In this document: in pieces, positions 35,186 to 42,384 of the stretch
How the letters are laid out: every line of letters starts with the position of its first letter
How positions within the stretch are numbered: position 1 is the stretch's first letter
Assembly (NCBI RefSeq): GCF_004118375.1
Contig: NZ_SDHX01000001.1
Coordinates: 2,731,693 to 2,795,692, forward strand
Direction of reading: 5' to 3'
Source of the DNA: Oleiharenicola lentus
GTDB taxonomy: Bacteria > Verrucomicrobiota > Verrucomicrobiia > Opitutales > Opitutaceae
Length of the DNA stretch: 64,000 nt
Translations under genes and position numbers: made by a program
Notes under the pieces: generated by a model
Told to the model about the DNA's origin: nothing
What the model saw: the letters and a program-made list of their open reading frames with translations, nothing else
Database searches by the model: none

Positions 35186-35974
35186 ATGAGTCACTACGCC
35201 CGCCTCTGGCTGACTTCCGCCCGCTACTGCATCATGCGGATGATGATGTTCCGCGGCGACTTCTTCGTGTGGGCGCTGGTCGAGCTGTTCTGGATGACGG
35301 TGAACCTGCTCATGGTCTCGGTCATCTACCGGCACACCGACACCGTCGCAGGCTGGACCAAGTACGAGATGATGCTGCTCGTCGGCACCTCGCTCCTGAT
35401 CCAGCGTTTCCTGATGGGCTTTTTCTGGAGCAGCATCTTCGAGATGGGACGCAACATCCGCAGCGGGCATTTCGACTTCTTCGTGGCTCAGCCGGGCAAC
35501 GTGATGTTCACCGCCACGACCCGGAAGATCGACCCCGACAGCCTGATCAACTCTCTCGTGGCGCTCGGTGTGGTCATCTATTCGGCCCGGCAGCTTGGCC
35601 TGCAACCCGACTGGATCGATATCCTGGCCTACGGGCTGATGGTGGCCTGCGGCGTGATCATCCACTACAGCATGCTCGTGCTGTGCATTGCGCCGGCCTT
35701 CTGGATCACCAGCGTGCAGGGCATCGAAGGGAGTTACTTCACCCTGAGCGAATTCTCCCGCCTGCCCCGGGCCGCCTTCGTCGGCCTGGCCAAGGTCGCG
35801 TTCGTGTGGGTGCTTCCGGTGGTGGTCGTCAGCAACACCCCGGCCAGCACCCTCCTTCACGGCTTGAACGGGCAACTGGCTGCGGGCCTCGTCGCCATCA
35901 CCGTCCTCTGGTTCGGCCTGGCGGTTTTCGTCTTCCACCGCGGCCTGCGCCGCTACTCGAGCGCGAGTTCGTGA
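35186..35974 (+). CDS. ABC-2 type transporter permease, subunit 2
   Basis: This 262-residue protein is the partner of the permease at 34244. It has about six membrane segments and the DUF990 landmarks: FRGDFFVWALVELFWMTVNL, a GRNIRSGHFDFFVAQPGNV amphipathic segment equivalent to EEIRGGM in subunit 1, SVQGIEGSYFTLSEF and a final VLWFGLAVFVFHRGLRRY. Two such subunits normally form one transporter with a separately encoded ATPase, which is missing here. The ATG at 35186 follows the word repeat directly, without a clear ribosome site. The next gene is rnc, after another word repeat. Confidence 0.85.
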   Translation: MSHYARLWLTSARYCIMRMMMFRGDFFVWALVELFWMTVNLLMVSVIYRHTDTVAGWTKYEMMLLVGTSLLIQRFLMGFFWSSIFEMGRNIRSGHFDFFVAQPGNVMFTATTRKIDPDSLINSLVALGVVIYSARQLGLQPDWIDILAYGLMVACGVIIHYSMLVLCIAPAFWITSVQGIEGSYFTLSEFSRLPRAAFVGLAKVAFVWVLPVVVVSNTPASTLLHGLNGQLAAGLVAITVLWFGLAVFVFHRGLRRYSSASS

Positions 35975-35988
35975 ACGAACAGGTGACA

Positions 35989-36073
35989 AGTATCAGGGAT
36001 CAAGTAACAAGAGGGTTATCCATGACCGTGGCTTCCGCTTCACCTGATACCTGGAACCTGATACTTGTTACTT
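35989..36073. repeat. Word-repeat inverted element upstream of rnc (aagtatcagg words)
   Basis: The left arm (35989-36011) reads caggtgacaagtatcaggg then atcaagtaacaag. The right arm (36040-36073) reads cacctgatacc, tggaacctgatac, ttgttacttcac. The right arm is largely the reverse complement of the left. The element ends 3 bases before the rnc start codon. The words differ from those at 35063 but the layout is the same. Confidence 0.75.
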
Positions 36074-36076
36074 CAC

Positions 36077-36787
36077 ATGGGCTCTTCTGATCAAACTGTC
36101 GCCGCCCTGCAGAAGACCATCGGCTACAGCTTTCGCAATGAGTCCCTCCTGATTGAGGCCCTCACCCACCCCTCTTTTCTCCAGGACAACGCGCAGGCGG
36201 GGGCTCACAACCAGCGGCTCGAGTTCCTCGGCGACTCGGTGCTCCAGTTTATCCTCACCGACGCACTCTACCGCACATTCCCCGAGGACCGCGAGGGCGT
36301 GATGAGCCGCCGCCGGGCCGTGTTGTCGAAGGGCGGATTCCTCACACAGATGGCGCGGGACCTCGGCCTCGACGCCAGTCTGCGCCTCAACAAGAGCGAA
36401 GAAGACTCCGGTGGACGCAAACGCGCCTCGATCCTTGAGGATGCCTTCGAGGCGCTCGTCGGCGCAGTCTATCTCGACAGTGACCTGGCCACCACCCAGC
36501 GGCTGGTGCTCGCGTGGTATGGCCCGCTCGCCGAACGACTGGCCGTATCCGAGGACGCCGAGAACCCGAAGGGCCGGCTGCAGGAGCTGATCCAGCCGGA
36601 ACACGGCAACAACGCCCTGAATTACCTCGTCAGTGCCACCACCGGCCCGCGCCACGCCCAGGTTTACGAGGTCGAGGTCTTCCTGAAGGACCGCAAGATC
36701 GGCAGTGGCACCGGTTCCTCCAAGAAAGCCGCCGAGGAAGCCGCCGCCCGGGTCGCGCTCGTAACGTTGCGCACGACATCCCAGTAG
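36077..36787 (+). CDS. rnc: Ribonuclease III
   Basis: The 236-residue product cuts double-stranded RNA, including ribosomal RNA precursors. The catalytic signature RLEFLGDSVL (47-56) is complete, with the second acidic site EDAFEALVGAVYLD near residue 120. The C-terminal double-stranded-RNA-binding domain (QELIQPEHGNNALNYLV ... GSGTGSSKKAAEEAAARVAL) is present. ATG 36077 gives a family-length protein; an earlier in-frame start at 36065 lies in the word-repeat arm. It is followed after 87 bases of a REP-like element by mfd. Confidence 0.96.
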   Translation: MGSSDQTVAALQKTIGYSFRNESLLIEALTHPSFLQDNAQAGAHNQRLEFLGDSVLQFILTDALYRTFPEDREGVMSRRRAVLSKGGFLTQMARDLGLDASLRLNKSEEDSGGRKRASILEDAFEALVGAVYLDSDLATTQRLVLAWYGPLAERLAVSEDAENPKGRLQELIQPEHGNNALNYLVSATTGPRHAQVYEVEVFLKDRKIGSGTGSSKKAAEEAAARVALVTLRTTSQ

Positions 36788-36797
36788 CCCGAAGCTT

Positions 36798-36879
36798 GTC
36801 ATCCTGAGCGCAGCGAAGGATCCAAGGGACTCGGCGCCCGTGATTATCGTGCTGGATTCTTCCCTGCGTTCAGAATGAC
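36798..36879. repeat. REP-like inverted repeat (gtcatcctgagcg family) before mfd
   Basis: The left arm is 36798-36824 (gtcatcctgagcgcagcg, then aaggatcca). The right arm is 36853-36879 (tggattcttccctgcg, then ttcagaatgac). They pair at about 22 of 27 positions. The possible ATG start of mfd (36875) is inside the right arm. Relatives are at 53537 and, in part, at 47542. Confidence 0.8.
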
Positions 36880-39800
36880 ATGGAGCGCTCGTTTGGTGAC
36901 AGGTCAGCCTACAGCTCCACGCCACAAGCTCACCGGAATTTGTCCGGCAGCGCACCCCCATGCCCTCGCGGAACTGGTCCGCACACACCCTGCCCCGGTC
37001 TGGCTGGTGATCCACGAGGAGGCCGCGCGCACCGATTCACTGGCCGAGGACATCGCGCTGTTTTGCCAAGCCGGCGGCGGACCCGTTCTCGACGTCCTCG
37101 CCTTCCCCGAAGCCCAGACCGACAACCGCGAGCTGCGCGAGGCCTTCAACGCCGCCAGCGACCGTCTCGCCGTGCTGAGCAGGCTGCGCGCCCGCGATAG
37201 ATCTCAAAACCCGGATCCGAAATCCGCGCCCCAGGATCCGAGACCCCAAAACCAGCTGCTGGTTTTGACCACCCCCGCCGCGTTGCTCCAGCCCGTGCCG
37301 CCCCCGGAGGACTTCTCTTCGCGCGAAACGAACCTGCATCGCGGTGAAGCCCGTCCGTTTCAGGCCCTCCTCGATCTGCTCCGCGCCTACGATTACGACA
37401 GCGAAGCGGTCTGCGAGGCCCCCGGGCAATACGCGGTGCGCGGTGGCATCGTGGACGTTTACCCGATCACGGCGCACCAACCCTACCGGCTGGATTTCTT
37501 CGGCGACACGCTGGAAGAGATCAAGGCGCTCGACCCGGTCACGCAGCGCTCGGGCGAAGCAGTCGAGCGCATCACCCTGACCGCCGCCGCCCGCGTCCAC
37601 ACCGGCGGGGCGCAGGCCAGCCTGCTCGACTACCTCGGTTCCGCCGCGCACGCCGCCATCATCGAGCCCAAGGCCGTCGAGGAGCTGTTTGATTTGGGCG
37701 GCCGGGCGGACACGCCACCGCCCGCCGATGGAGCGGCAGCGTTGAAGGGTCTTACCGTCCTGTCTGGAACGTGCGCCCGCCTCTTCGGGCTCAGCGATCT
37801 CGACCTGGCCAGCGAACTCTTCGACGGCGCTGGAGAGGAGGAGACTTGGGACACCGAATCACTCGCCCATCACCGCTCCTACCCCGAGGAGCGCCAGCTC
37901 GCCCATGAACGCCTGCAAGCCGAGGACGAAGCCCGCCGCGAGTTTCTCGAGAAAGTGCTGGCCTGGCAGCAGGCGGGCTACGCCGTGGACTTCGTGGTGA
38001 CCAAGGAAGGCGAAGAACAACGCGTGCGCGAGCTGTTGGAGGAGGACAAAGAACTGCGCGCCCTGAAGCCGCGTTTTCTGCGCGGCGCGCTGAGTGAAGG
38101 TTTTCGCGTGACCGCGCGGCCGAGCGGGAGCTCGGCGATCCAGGCCAAGGTCTCCCCGCCGAAGGAGGGCCAAGCTCCGGCGCGGCCGGGTTCGAAAGGC
38201 CTCGTCGTCGTCTCCGAAACCGAGATCTTCGGCCGCAAGCGCCAGCGTCGCTCCCTAACGAAGCGCGCCATCGCCGCGCAGTCGGCCGTGGACCAGCTGC
38301 TCGACTTTTCCGAGCTGGTCGAAGGCGACTTCGTCGTCCACCTCCAGCACGGCATCGCCCAGTTCCGCGGCCTGACCAAGCTCGAAAGCGCCGACGGCGT
38401 GCGCGAGGTCATTTCGCTGGAGTTCGACGACCACGTGACCCTGCACGTGCCGTTGCAAGAGTCGCACCTCATCAGCCGCTACGTCGGGCTGTCCAAGGCC
38501 AAGCCCCAGCTCGGGCGCGTCGGCTCGGGTCGTTGGGAAAAGGCGCGGCAGGCCGCCGAGCGCGCCACCCTCGACCTCGCCGCGGAACTGCTCGCGATCC
38601 AGGCCAAACGCGAAGCGCAGCCGGGCCACGCCTTCGCCGAGGACAACGTCTGGCAGCGCGAGTTCGAGGCCGCCTTCCCCTTCACCGAGACGCCCGACCA
38701 GATGAAGGCCATCGTGGACGTGAAGGCCGACATGGAGCGCACGCGTCCGATGGACCGGCTCGTGTGCGGCGACGTGGGCTTCGGCAAGACCGAGGTGGCG
38801 ATCCGCGCCGCGTTCAAGGCCGTCCTGGGCGGCCGGCAGGTCGCCGTGCTCGTGCCGACGACCGTGCTCGCGCAGCAGCATTTGAACAGTTTCCGCGAGC
38901 GCATGGCCGGCTACCCGATCGCGATCGAGATGCTCAGCCGCTTCCGCACACGCAAGGAGCAGGAGGGCATCCTCGCCGCGCTCGCCGCGGGCAAGATCGA
39001 TGTGGTGGTCGGCACGCACCGGCTCGTGCAGGACGACGTGAAGTTCAAGGACCTCGGTCTCGTGATCGTGGACGAGGAGCAGCGCTTCGGCGTGAAGCAC
39101 AAGGAGGTTTTCAAGCGTTGGCGCGCCCATGTGGACATGCTCGCGATGAGCGCCACGCCCATTCCACGCACGCTTTATCTGGCGCTCACCGGTGCGCGGG
39201 ACCTCAGCACGATCGAAACCGCGCCGACCAACCGCCTGCCCATCCAGACCATCGTCAAAAGCTACGACGAGAAACTCGTCGTCGAAGCCATCCAGCACGA
39301 GCTGCGGCGCGGCGGCCAGGTGTTTTACCTGCACAACCGGGTGCAGACCATCGACCTCGTCGCCGCGCGTCTCGGGCAGCTTTTGCCCGGTGTCACCGTG
39401 GGCGTGGGCCACGGCAAGATGGGCTCCGACGGCCTCGAGCGCGTGATGACCGAGTTCGTCGCCGGGCGTTACCAAGTGCTCGTCTGCACGACGATCATCG
39501 AGAGCGGCCTCGACATCCCGAACTGCAACACGCTGATCATCGAGGGCGCCGACCGTTTCGGGTTGTCGCAGCTCTACCAGCTCCGCGGGCGCGTCGGTCG
39601 TTTCAAGCACCAGGCCTACGCCTATCTGCTGTTGCACCGCCACGCCCGGGTGTTGGACCTCGCCCGCCAGCGCCTGACGGCCATCCGCCAGCACAACCAG
39701 CTCGGCGCGGGCTTCCGCATCGCCATGCGCGACCTCGAGCTGCGCGGCGCGGGCAACCTGCTCGGCGCGGAACAGAGCGGCCATATCGTCGGCGTGGGCT

Positions 39801-40369
39801 TTGAGCTCTACTGCCAGCTCCTCCGCCAAAGCGTGGCCCGCCTGAAGGGTGAGAAGCAGGCCGCCCATGTCCGCGCCAACGTGAAGCTCGACTTCGTGTT
39901 CGTTGGCGAAGGTGCCGACACCGAGGCTCCACACGCCGAGGTCACCGGGAGTTTCAGCGCACTCCGTCAGGCCGAGCGCAGCGAGGGAGAGATCGACCGC
40001 ATCCAGGCCCGCCTGCCGTCGGCCTACATTGCCGAGACCCGGCTGCGCATCGACTTTTACCGGAAACTGGCGCTGGCCGAGACGACCAAACAGTTGAAGG
40101 ACCTCGAACAGGAACTGCGCGACCGCTTTGGGCGCTTTGGCGAACCGGTCCGCGCGTTGCTCCTCGTCACCGAAATCCGGGTGCGCGCGGAACAAAAAGG
40201 CGTCCTGTCCGTCGAAACCGACGGCAACCGCTTGAAGTGCCTGCGCCACTCGGGCCGCCGCGATGATTTCATCCAGCTCAGCAGTCGCTTTCCCCGCTTG
40301 ACCGCCCCCACCCCCCTTGCAAGGTTGAAAGAAATAATCACCTTTCTGCACAATCTCCCCGCTAAATGA
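36875..40369 (+). CDS. mfd: Transcription-repair coupling factor Mfd, with two apparent insertions
   Basis: The 1164-residue ATP-dependent translocase removes stalled RNA polymerase at lesions and recruits UvrA. The order is a UvrB-like N-terminal module (PGQYAVRGGIVDVYP), the polymerase-interacting CarD-like domain (GDFVVHLQHGIAQFRGL, near 481-540), Walker A GDVGFGKT (about 631-638), Walker B DEEQRFG (about 732), helicase motifs SATPIPRTL and QLRGRVGR, and a TRCF C-terminus (ELRDRFGRFGEPV). Two stretches do not look like family sequence: residues about 107-131 (RDRSQNPDPKSAPQDP) and about 413-440 (RPSGSSAIQAKVSPPKEG, then QAPARPG). Both coincide with repeat-like DNA. The start is uncertain, because ATG 36875 lies in a REP arm; GTG 36896 is possible. 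Confidence 0.95.
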   Translation: MTWSARLVTGQPTAPRHKLTGICPAAHPHALAELVRTHPAPVWLVIHEEAARTDSLAEDIALFCQAGGGPVLDVLAFPEAQTDNRELREAFNAASDRLAVLSRLRARDRSQNPDPKSAPQDPRPQNQLLVLTTPAALLQPVPPPEDFSSRETNLHRGEARPFQALLDLLRAYDYDSEAVCEAPGQYAVRGGIVDVYPITAHQPYRLDFFGDTLEEIKALDPVTQRSGEAVERITLTAAARVHTGGAQASLLDYLGSAAHAAIIEPKAVEELFDLGGRADTPPPADGAAALKGLTVLSGTCARLFGLSDLDLASELFDGAGEEETWDTESLAHHRSYPEERQLAHERLQAEDEARREFLEKVLAWQQAGYAVDFVVTKEGEEQRVRELLEEDKELRALKPRFLRGALSEGFRVTARPSGSSAIQAKVSPPKEGQAPARPGSKGLVVVSETEIFGRKRQRRSLTKRAIAAQSAVDQLLDFSELVEGDFVVHLQHGIAQFRGLTKLESADGVREVISLEFDDHVTLHVPLQESHLISRYVGLSKAKPQLGRVGSGRWEKARQAAERATLDLAAELLAIQAKREAQPGHAFAEDNVWQREFEAAFPFTETPDQMKAIVDVKADMERTRPMDRLVCGDVGFGKTEVAIRAAFKAVLGGRQVAVLVPTTVLAQQHLNSFRERMAGYPIAIEMLSRFRTRKEQEGILAALAAGKIDVVVGTHRLVQDDVKFKDLGLVIVDEEQRFGVKHKEVFKRWRAHVDMLAMSATPIPRTLYLALTGARDLSTIETAPTNRLPIQTIVKSYDEKLVVEAIQHELRRGGQVFYLHNRVQTIDLVAARLGQLLPGVTVGVGHGKMGSDGLERVMTEFVAGRYQVLVCTTIIESGLDIPNCNTLIIEGADRFGLSQLYQLRGRVGRFKHQAYAYLLLHRHARVLDLARQRLTAIRQHNQLGAGFRIAMRDLELRGAGNLLGAEQSGHIVGVGFELYCQLLRQSVARLKGEKQAAHVRANVKLDFVFVGEGADTEAPHAEVTGSFSALRQAERSEGEIDRIQARLPSAYIAETRLRIDFYRKLALAETTKQLKDLEQELRDRFGRFGEPVRALLLVTEIRVRAEQKGVLSVETDGNRLKCLRHSGRRDDFIQLSSRFPRLTAPTPLARLKEIITFLHNLPAK
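37196..37267. repeat. Low-complexity word insert within mfd
   Basis: The DNA reads as repeated words (ggatccgaaatccg, aggatccgagacc) and ends in a perfect 9-base hairpin (caaaaccag/ctggttttg, 37247-37267). It keeps the mfd reading frame and encodes a Pro/Asp/Gln-rich stretch between conserved N-terminal segments. Confidence 0.6.
38114..38186. repeat. Palindromic element inserted in frame within mfd
   Basis: The DNA contains gccgagcgggagctcggc (a 7-base stem hairpin) and ggagggccaagctcc at 38164-38178. The latter is one base from the ggagggcccagctcc module of the repeat after parA (34072-34086, reverse strand). It lies between the conserved GFRV and LVVVSETEIFG segments of Mfd, which are normally close together. 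Confidence 0.65.
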
Positions 40370-41364
40370 TGAGTCTCCGCCGCTTCCGCCTCACGATCCT
40401 GACCCTCGCCGCCGGTGTTGTCGGTATCGCGCAAGCCCAGCAGGCTCCCGCCGACAACCTCAACCTGCGCTATGCCAACGGCATAGTCGCGATCGCCGAG
40501 GACAAGATCATCACCGTGGACGATGTGCGCCGCGAAATCGGACCACTCATCGGTGAGCTCCAAAAGCAGGCCCGCAACGAGCAGGAATTCAACGAAAAGC
40601 TCGAAGGCCTGCAGAACGAAGTGATTCAAAACCTGATCGACCGCGTGCTCATCGTTAAGGAATTCTACAAGGACGAGAAGCGCCGCGTGCCCGCCAGCTA
40701 CATCGACAACCAGCTGGCCGAGACGATCATCACCCAGTTCGAGGGCGACCGCAGCAAATACCTCGCCTATCTCCGTTCCCGCGGCATCTCGCAAAAGGAA
40801 TACCGCCGGGAGATCGAAGAGGACATGATCTACAATTTCATGCGCCAGCAACAGGCCAAGTCCGGCAGCACGGTCAGCCCGGTCCGCATCGAGGATTACT
40901 ACAACGAGAACAAGGAACGTTTCTTCCAGGAAGACAGCGTGCACCTGCGCCTCATCCAGATCAACCGCACCCCCGAAGACACCGACGACACCCTCCGCGC
41001 CAAGGCCGACGCCGTCATCGCCGAGATGGATGGCGGCGCCACGTTCCCCGATGTGGCCCGCAAATACAGCAACGATCCCCGCAAGAGCCGCGGTGGCGAT
41101 TGGGGCTGGCAGCGCCGCCCCGACCTGCGCAAGGAATTCAGCGATGTGATCTTCGAGCTCAAGAAGGGCGAGCGCAGCAAGCCGCTCATCACCGCCGAAG
41201 GCGCCTTCATCTTCTACGCCGAGGACCGCAAATACGCCGGCAACATGCCGATCGACGACGTGCGACCCGACATCGAGCGCGCCCTCGTCCAGCAGGGCTC
41301 CCGCCGCGCCACCGAGCGCTGGCTGGAAAAACTCAGGCGCAACGCCTACGTGAAGCACTTCTGA
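40366..41364 (+). CDS. SurA/PpiC-type peptidyl-prolyl isomerase, exported
   Basis: ATG 40366 overlaps the mfd stop by 4 bases (a second ATG follows at 40369), so translation is coupled to mfd. The 332-residue protein has a leader (FRLTILTLAAGVVGIAQAQ) and a SurA-like N-terminal helical chaperone region (VAIAEDKIITVDDVRREI, then VIQNLIDRVLIVKEF). A parvulin domain follows (VHLRLIQIN ... ADAVIAEMDGGATFPDVARKYSNDP ... RGGDWGWQRR). It probably assists folding of outer-membrane or secreted proteins in the periplasm, which fits an organism with a large exported enzyme set. Only one parvulin domain is present, while E. coli SurA has two. Confidence 0.88.
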   Translation: MMSLRRFRLTILTLAAGVVGIAQAQQAPADNLNLRYANGIVAIAEDKIITVDDVRREIGPLIGELQKQARNEQEFNEKLEGLQNEVIQNLIDRVLIVKEFYKDEKRRVPASYIDNQLAETIITQFEGDRSKYLAYLRSRGISQKEYRREIEEDMIYNFMRQQQAKSGSTVSPVRIEDYYNENKERFFQEDSVHLRLIQINRTPEDTDDTLRAKADAVIAEMDGGATFPDVARKYSNDPRKSRGGDWGWQRRPDLRKEFSDVIFELKKGERSKPLITAEGAFIFYAEDRKYAGNMPIDDVRPDIERALVQQGSRRATERWLEKLRRNAYVKHF

Positions 41365-41404
41365 GTGCACCGCCCGTGGGCCAGCGGGTGACACACCCCG
41401 GCCC

Positions 41405-42130
41405 ATGAATCCATCTCCCCCCGCCTACCCGGCTCCCCGCGTCCAGGATCTCGCCGTCGGCGAACGGCCGCAGGAGCGCCTCGAAAAGCTCGGCCCCGGC
41501 GCCCTCAGCGACTCCGAACTGCTCGCCATGCTGCTGCGCAGCGGCCGGAAAGGCCACAGCGTGCTGAGCATCAGCCGGCAGTTGGTCACCGAAGCCGGTT
41601 CGCTGGCCGCACTCACCCGCTGGCGTGAGGCGGATTTCCGCAAAGTGGGCGGCATCGGGCGCGTGAAGGCGCTCCAGCTCATCACGGTCATGGAAATCGC
41701 CCGCCGCGTCGCCGCCTCTGACCAGGGCGAACGCCCCTTGCTCAACCGCCCGGAACTCGTCTTTGCCCACTACCGGGCCCAGACGGCCGGACTGAGCGTG
41801 GAGAAATTCTGGGTGCTCTGCCTGAACCGGAAGAACCGGCTCATCCGGCAGGTCGAGCTTACCTCCGGTACCGCCACCAGCAGCCTGGCCCATCCGCGCG
41901 AGGTGTTTCGCGAGGCCGTGCACCACGGCGCCACTTCGGTCATCTGCGTCCACAACCACCCCAGCGGCGACCCGGCGCCCAGCGCGGCCGACGTGCAGGT
42001 CACGCGCCAGCTGCGCGAAGCCGCGAAGGCCCTCGACATCGCGCTGCTCGACCACGTCATCATCGGCCAGGCTGGCGCCGACCCGCAGGGACGCGGTTTT
42101 TACAGCTTCCGTGAGGCGGGCGTGCTCTGA
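41405..42130 (+). CDS. radC: RadC family JAB/JAMM protein
   Basis: This 241-residue protein has an N-terminal UPF0758 helix-hairpin-helix-like region (RLEKLGPGALSDSELLAMLLRSG, cited by its ends, and KVGGIGRVKALQL). A JAMM metalloprotease-like domain follows, with VHNHPSGDPAPSAADVQVT carrying the H-x-H ... D zinc ligands. Its length and domain order are normal. RadC was once linked to DNA repair, but its true role is unclear; in some bacteria relatives serve competence or mobile elements. It follows the PPIase gene by 40 bases and precedes tRNA-Tyr. Confidence 0.95.
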   Translation: MNPSPPAYPAPRVQDLAVGERPQERLEKLGPGALSDSELLAMLLRSGRKGHSVLSISRQLVTEAGSLAALTRWREADFRKVGGIGRVKALQLITVMEIARRVAASDQGERPLLNRPELVFAHYRAQTAGLSVEKFWVLCLNRKNRLIRQVELTSGTATSSLAHPREVFREAVHHGATSVICVHNHPSGDPAPSAADVQVTRQLREAAKALDIALLDHVIIGQAGADPQGRGFYSFREAGVL

Positions 42131-42163
42131 TTTCGCCGAATCGGGGTTTCGGGAAAAAACCTC

Positions 42164-42191
42164 TTGGCAAAGCTCGAAACGCTCCCATACC
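42164..42191 (+). promoter_or_regulatory. Probable sigma-70 promoter of tRNA-Tyr
   Basis: TTGGCA at 42164-42169 and CATACC at 42186-42191 are separated by 16 bases, and the tRNA begins 21 bases after the second box. The match to -10 is moderate. Confidence 0.4.
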
Positions 42192-42212
42192 TTCACCGTT
42201 CGTTCATTTGAT

Positions 42213-42300
42213 GGTGGAGTATCCAAGTGGCCAAAGGACGTTGACTGTAAATCAATTCGGCTCTTGCCGTTCACTGGTTCGACTCCAGTCTCCACCACCA
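42213..42300 (+). tRNA. tRNA-Tyr (GTA)
   Basis: The acceptor stem GGTGGAG pairs with CTCCACC, followed by A and an encoded CCA (42298-42300). The anticodon loop CTGTAAA carries GTA. The long variable arm (CGGCTCTTGCCG region) makes it a class II tRNA, 88 bases with CCA, as expected for bacterial tyrosine tRNA. A strong terminator follows directly. Confidence 0.96.
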
Positions 42301-42307
42301 CTTTGAG

Positions 42308-42342
42308 AAAGCCCGCATCCCCCGAGGGATGCGGGCTTTTGT
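42308..42342 (+). terminator. Intrinsic terminator after tRNA-Tyr
   Basis: The arms aaagcccgcatccc and gggatgcgggcttt are perfect, with a 4-base loop, and are followed by a T-rich run (ttttgttt). It ends the tRNA transcript before the cardiolipin synthase gene. Confidence 0.92.
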
Positions 42343-42384
42343 TTGCCCGCAGCGGCCTTGCCAAGCCCGGTCCGGCCGCCGACG

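Noticed and set aside
38255-40351. A 698-codon minus-strand open frame
   Set aside because: It is antisense to mfd, with no leader or motif.
42343-42384. Upstream start for cardiolipin synthase at 42343
   Set aside because: It would begin directly after the tRNA terminator and add a Pro-rich stretch not seen in the family.
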